A DNA stretch of 5,780 bases from Verrucomicrobiota bacterium (GTDB lineage Bacteria; Verrucomicrobiota; Verrucomicrobiia; Chthoniobacterales; UBA10450), in assembly GCA_003219115.1 (NCBI GenBank), contig QHPN01000049.1, positions 3,451 to 9,230 of the forward strand, written 5' to 3'. The translations under genes were made by a program, and so were the position numbers. The first letter of the stretch is position 1; every line of letters begins with the position of its first letter. The notes under the pieces were generated by a model. The model searched no databases. It was given only the letters and a program-made list of their open reading frames with translations, and was not told where the DNA came from. Shown here piece by piece: positions 5,324 to 5,780 of the stretch.

Positions 5324-5780
5324 GTGCACGACGCATTCGGCATCGATTCCACGACTGGGGCGGCTACCCCGGTAGGCGCCACTGGATTTAATCGGGTTGG
5401 CGCAATCGACTTTAATCCGCTCAACGGAACGCTCTACGGAATCGGAGTAGACCCAGTCTCTACCAATTTCGATCTCATCACGATCAACACGGCAACCGGA
5501 CTTGGGACAGCGGTGGGTCCGTTTGGTGGCAGTATAACTGGATTCGTGGGGGTCGCGGATATGTCCTTCCGCAGTGATGGAACGCTCTACGCCGTTGACG
5601 GCCTCGCCACTGTATACACTGTTAACCCTTCCACCGGGGCGGCCACACCCATCGGAGGTCCCCAGAGTCTTCCTTTCGGCAATGCGCTCGCATTTTCACT
5701 TTCTGATACTCTTTACAAGGTGGACAACGAAGCCGCCTATATTGTGAACCAGACGCACGGCTCGGGGACATTTGTCAGTT
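5324..5780 (+). CDS. Beta-propeller-like repeat protein; 3' partial, 5' end doubtful
   Basis: The frame is open from just after a TAA at 5303 to the right edge; GTG 5324 is the first possible start. The 152 visible residues contain a recurring unit of roughly 40-60 residues: FGIDSTTGAATPVGATGF, NPLNGTLYGIGVDP, LITINTATGLGTAVGPFGG, RSDGTLYAVDGLA, YTVNPSTGAATPIGG and LSDTLYKVDN. The unit ends 'LYxId', followed by 'TGaaTpvG', as in proteins predicted to form beta-propellers that are usually exported. No signal peptide or other N-terminal segment precedes the first repeat, and stops interrupt the same frame upstream (near 5255 and at 5303). The gene has therefore probably lost its 5' end, or begins in another frame through a frameshift. 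No catalytic motif is seen and no function is assigned. The coding nature is well supported by the repeats. Confidence 0.65.
   Translation, partial: MHDAFGIDSTTGAATPVGATGFNRVGAIDFNPLNGTLYGIGVDPVSTNFDLITINTATGLGTAVGPFGGSITGFVGVADMSFRSDGTLYAVDGLATVYTVNPSTGAATPIGGPQSLPFGNALAFSLSDTLYKVDNEAAYIVNQTHGSGTFVS

Overview
The window looks like an accessory, partly decayed stretch of chromosome from a free-living bacterium, probably of the Verrucomicrobia or a PVC relative. The grounds are the C-terminus of a formylglycine-type sulfatase fused to extra beta-rich Ig-like modules, a stand-alone mini L7/L12-like protein, a DUF2188-like remnant, and PKD-like and 'TGAATPVG' propeller-like repeats, a mix often met in large-genome soil Verrucomicrobia. 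This assignment is inference from protein style, not proof. There are no rRNA or tRNA genes, CRISPR arrays or recognisable transposases.

Layout. (1) Bases 2-1036 (+): the 3' part of a sulfatase gene whose catalytic core lies off the left edge; a decayed in-register continuation can be followed to about 1172. (2) 1173-1409: a gene-free leader with a 7-bp hairpin, a perfect 8-bp-arm inverted repeat and a 9-bp direct repeat, leading into (3) 1410-1988 (+): a helix-turn-helix protein resembling small terminase-like DNA-binding proteins. (4) 2141-2344 (-): a 67-residue protein with an AP2-type DNA-binding signature, divergent from (5) 2586-3128 (+), an exported CHAP-domain cysteine peptidase/amidase, followed by (6) 3196-3969 (+), a membrane-anchored HEAT-like helical protein. 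(7) 3980-4498 (+): a frameshifted pseudogene that opens with a copy, about 94% identical, of the last domain of the sulfatase gene and continues into a PKD-like domain. (8) 4539-4928 (-): a mini L7/L12-like gene followed after one base by a DUF2188-like relic with an ACG where a start codon is expected and a frameshift near its end. (9) 4929-5323: no supported gene. (10) 5324-5780 (+): the start-less N-terminal part of a secreted-type beta-propeller-like repeat protein that runs off the right edge.

The most informative structure is the pair of direct repeats (691-1033 and 3980-4311) that bracket the terminase-like, AP2 and CHAP/HEAT genes. They suggest that this roughly 3-kb cargo was inserted into, or assembled between, two paralogous sulfatase-type tails, and it could be lost by recombination between them. 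The CHAP/HEAT pair is the best candidate for a functional two-gene module: an exported wall hydrolase with a partner anchored to the same compartment. Most of the surrounding DNA is decaying.
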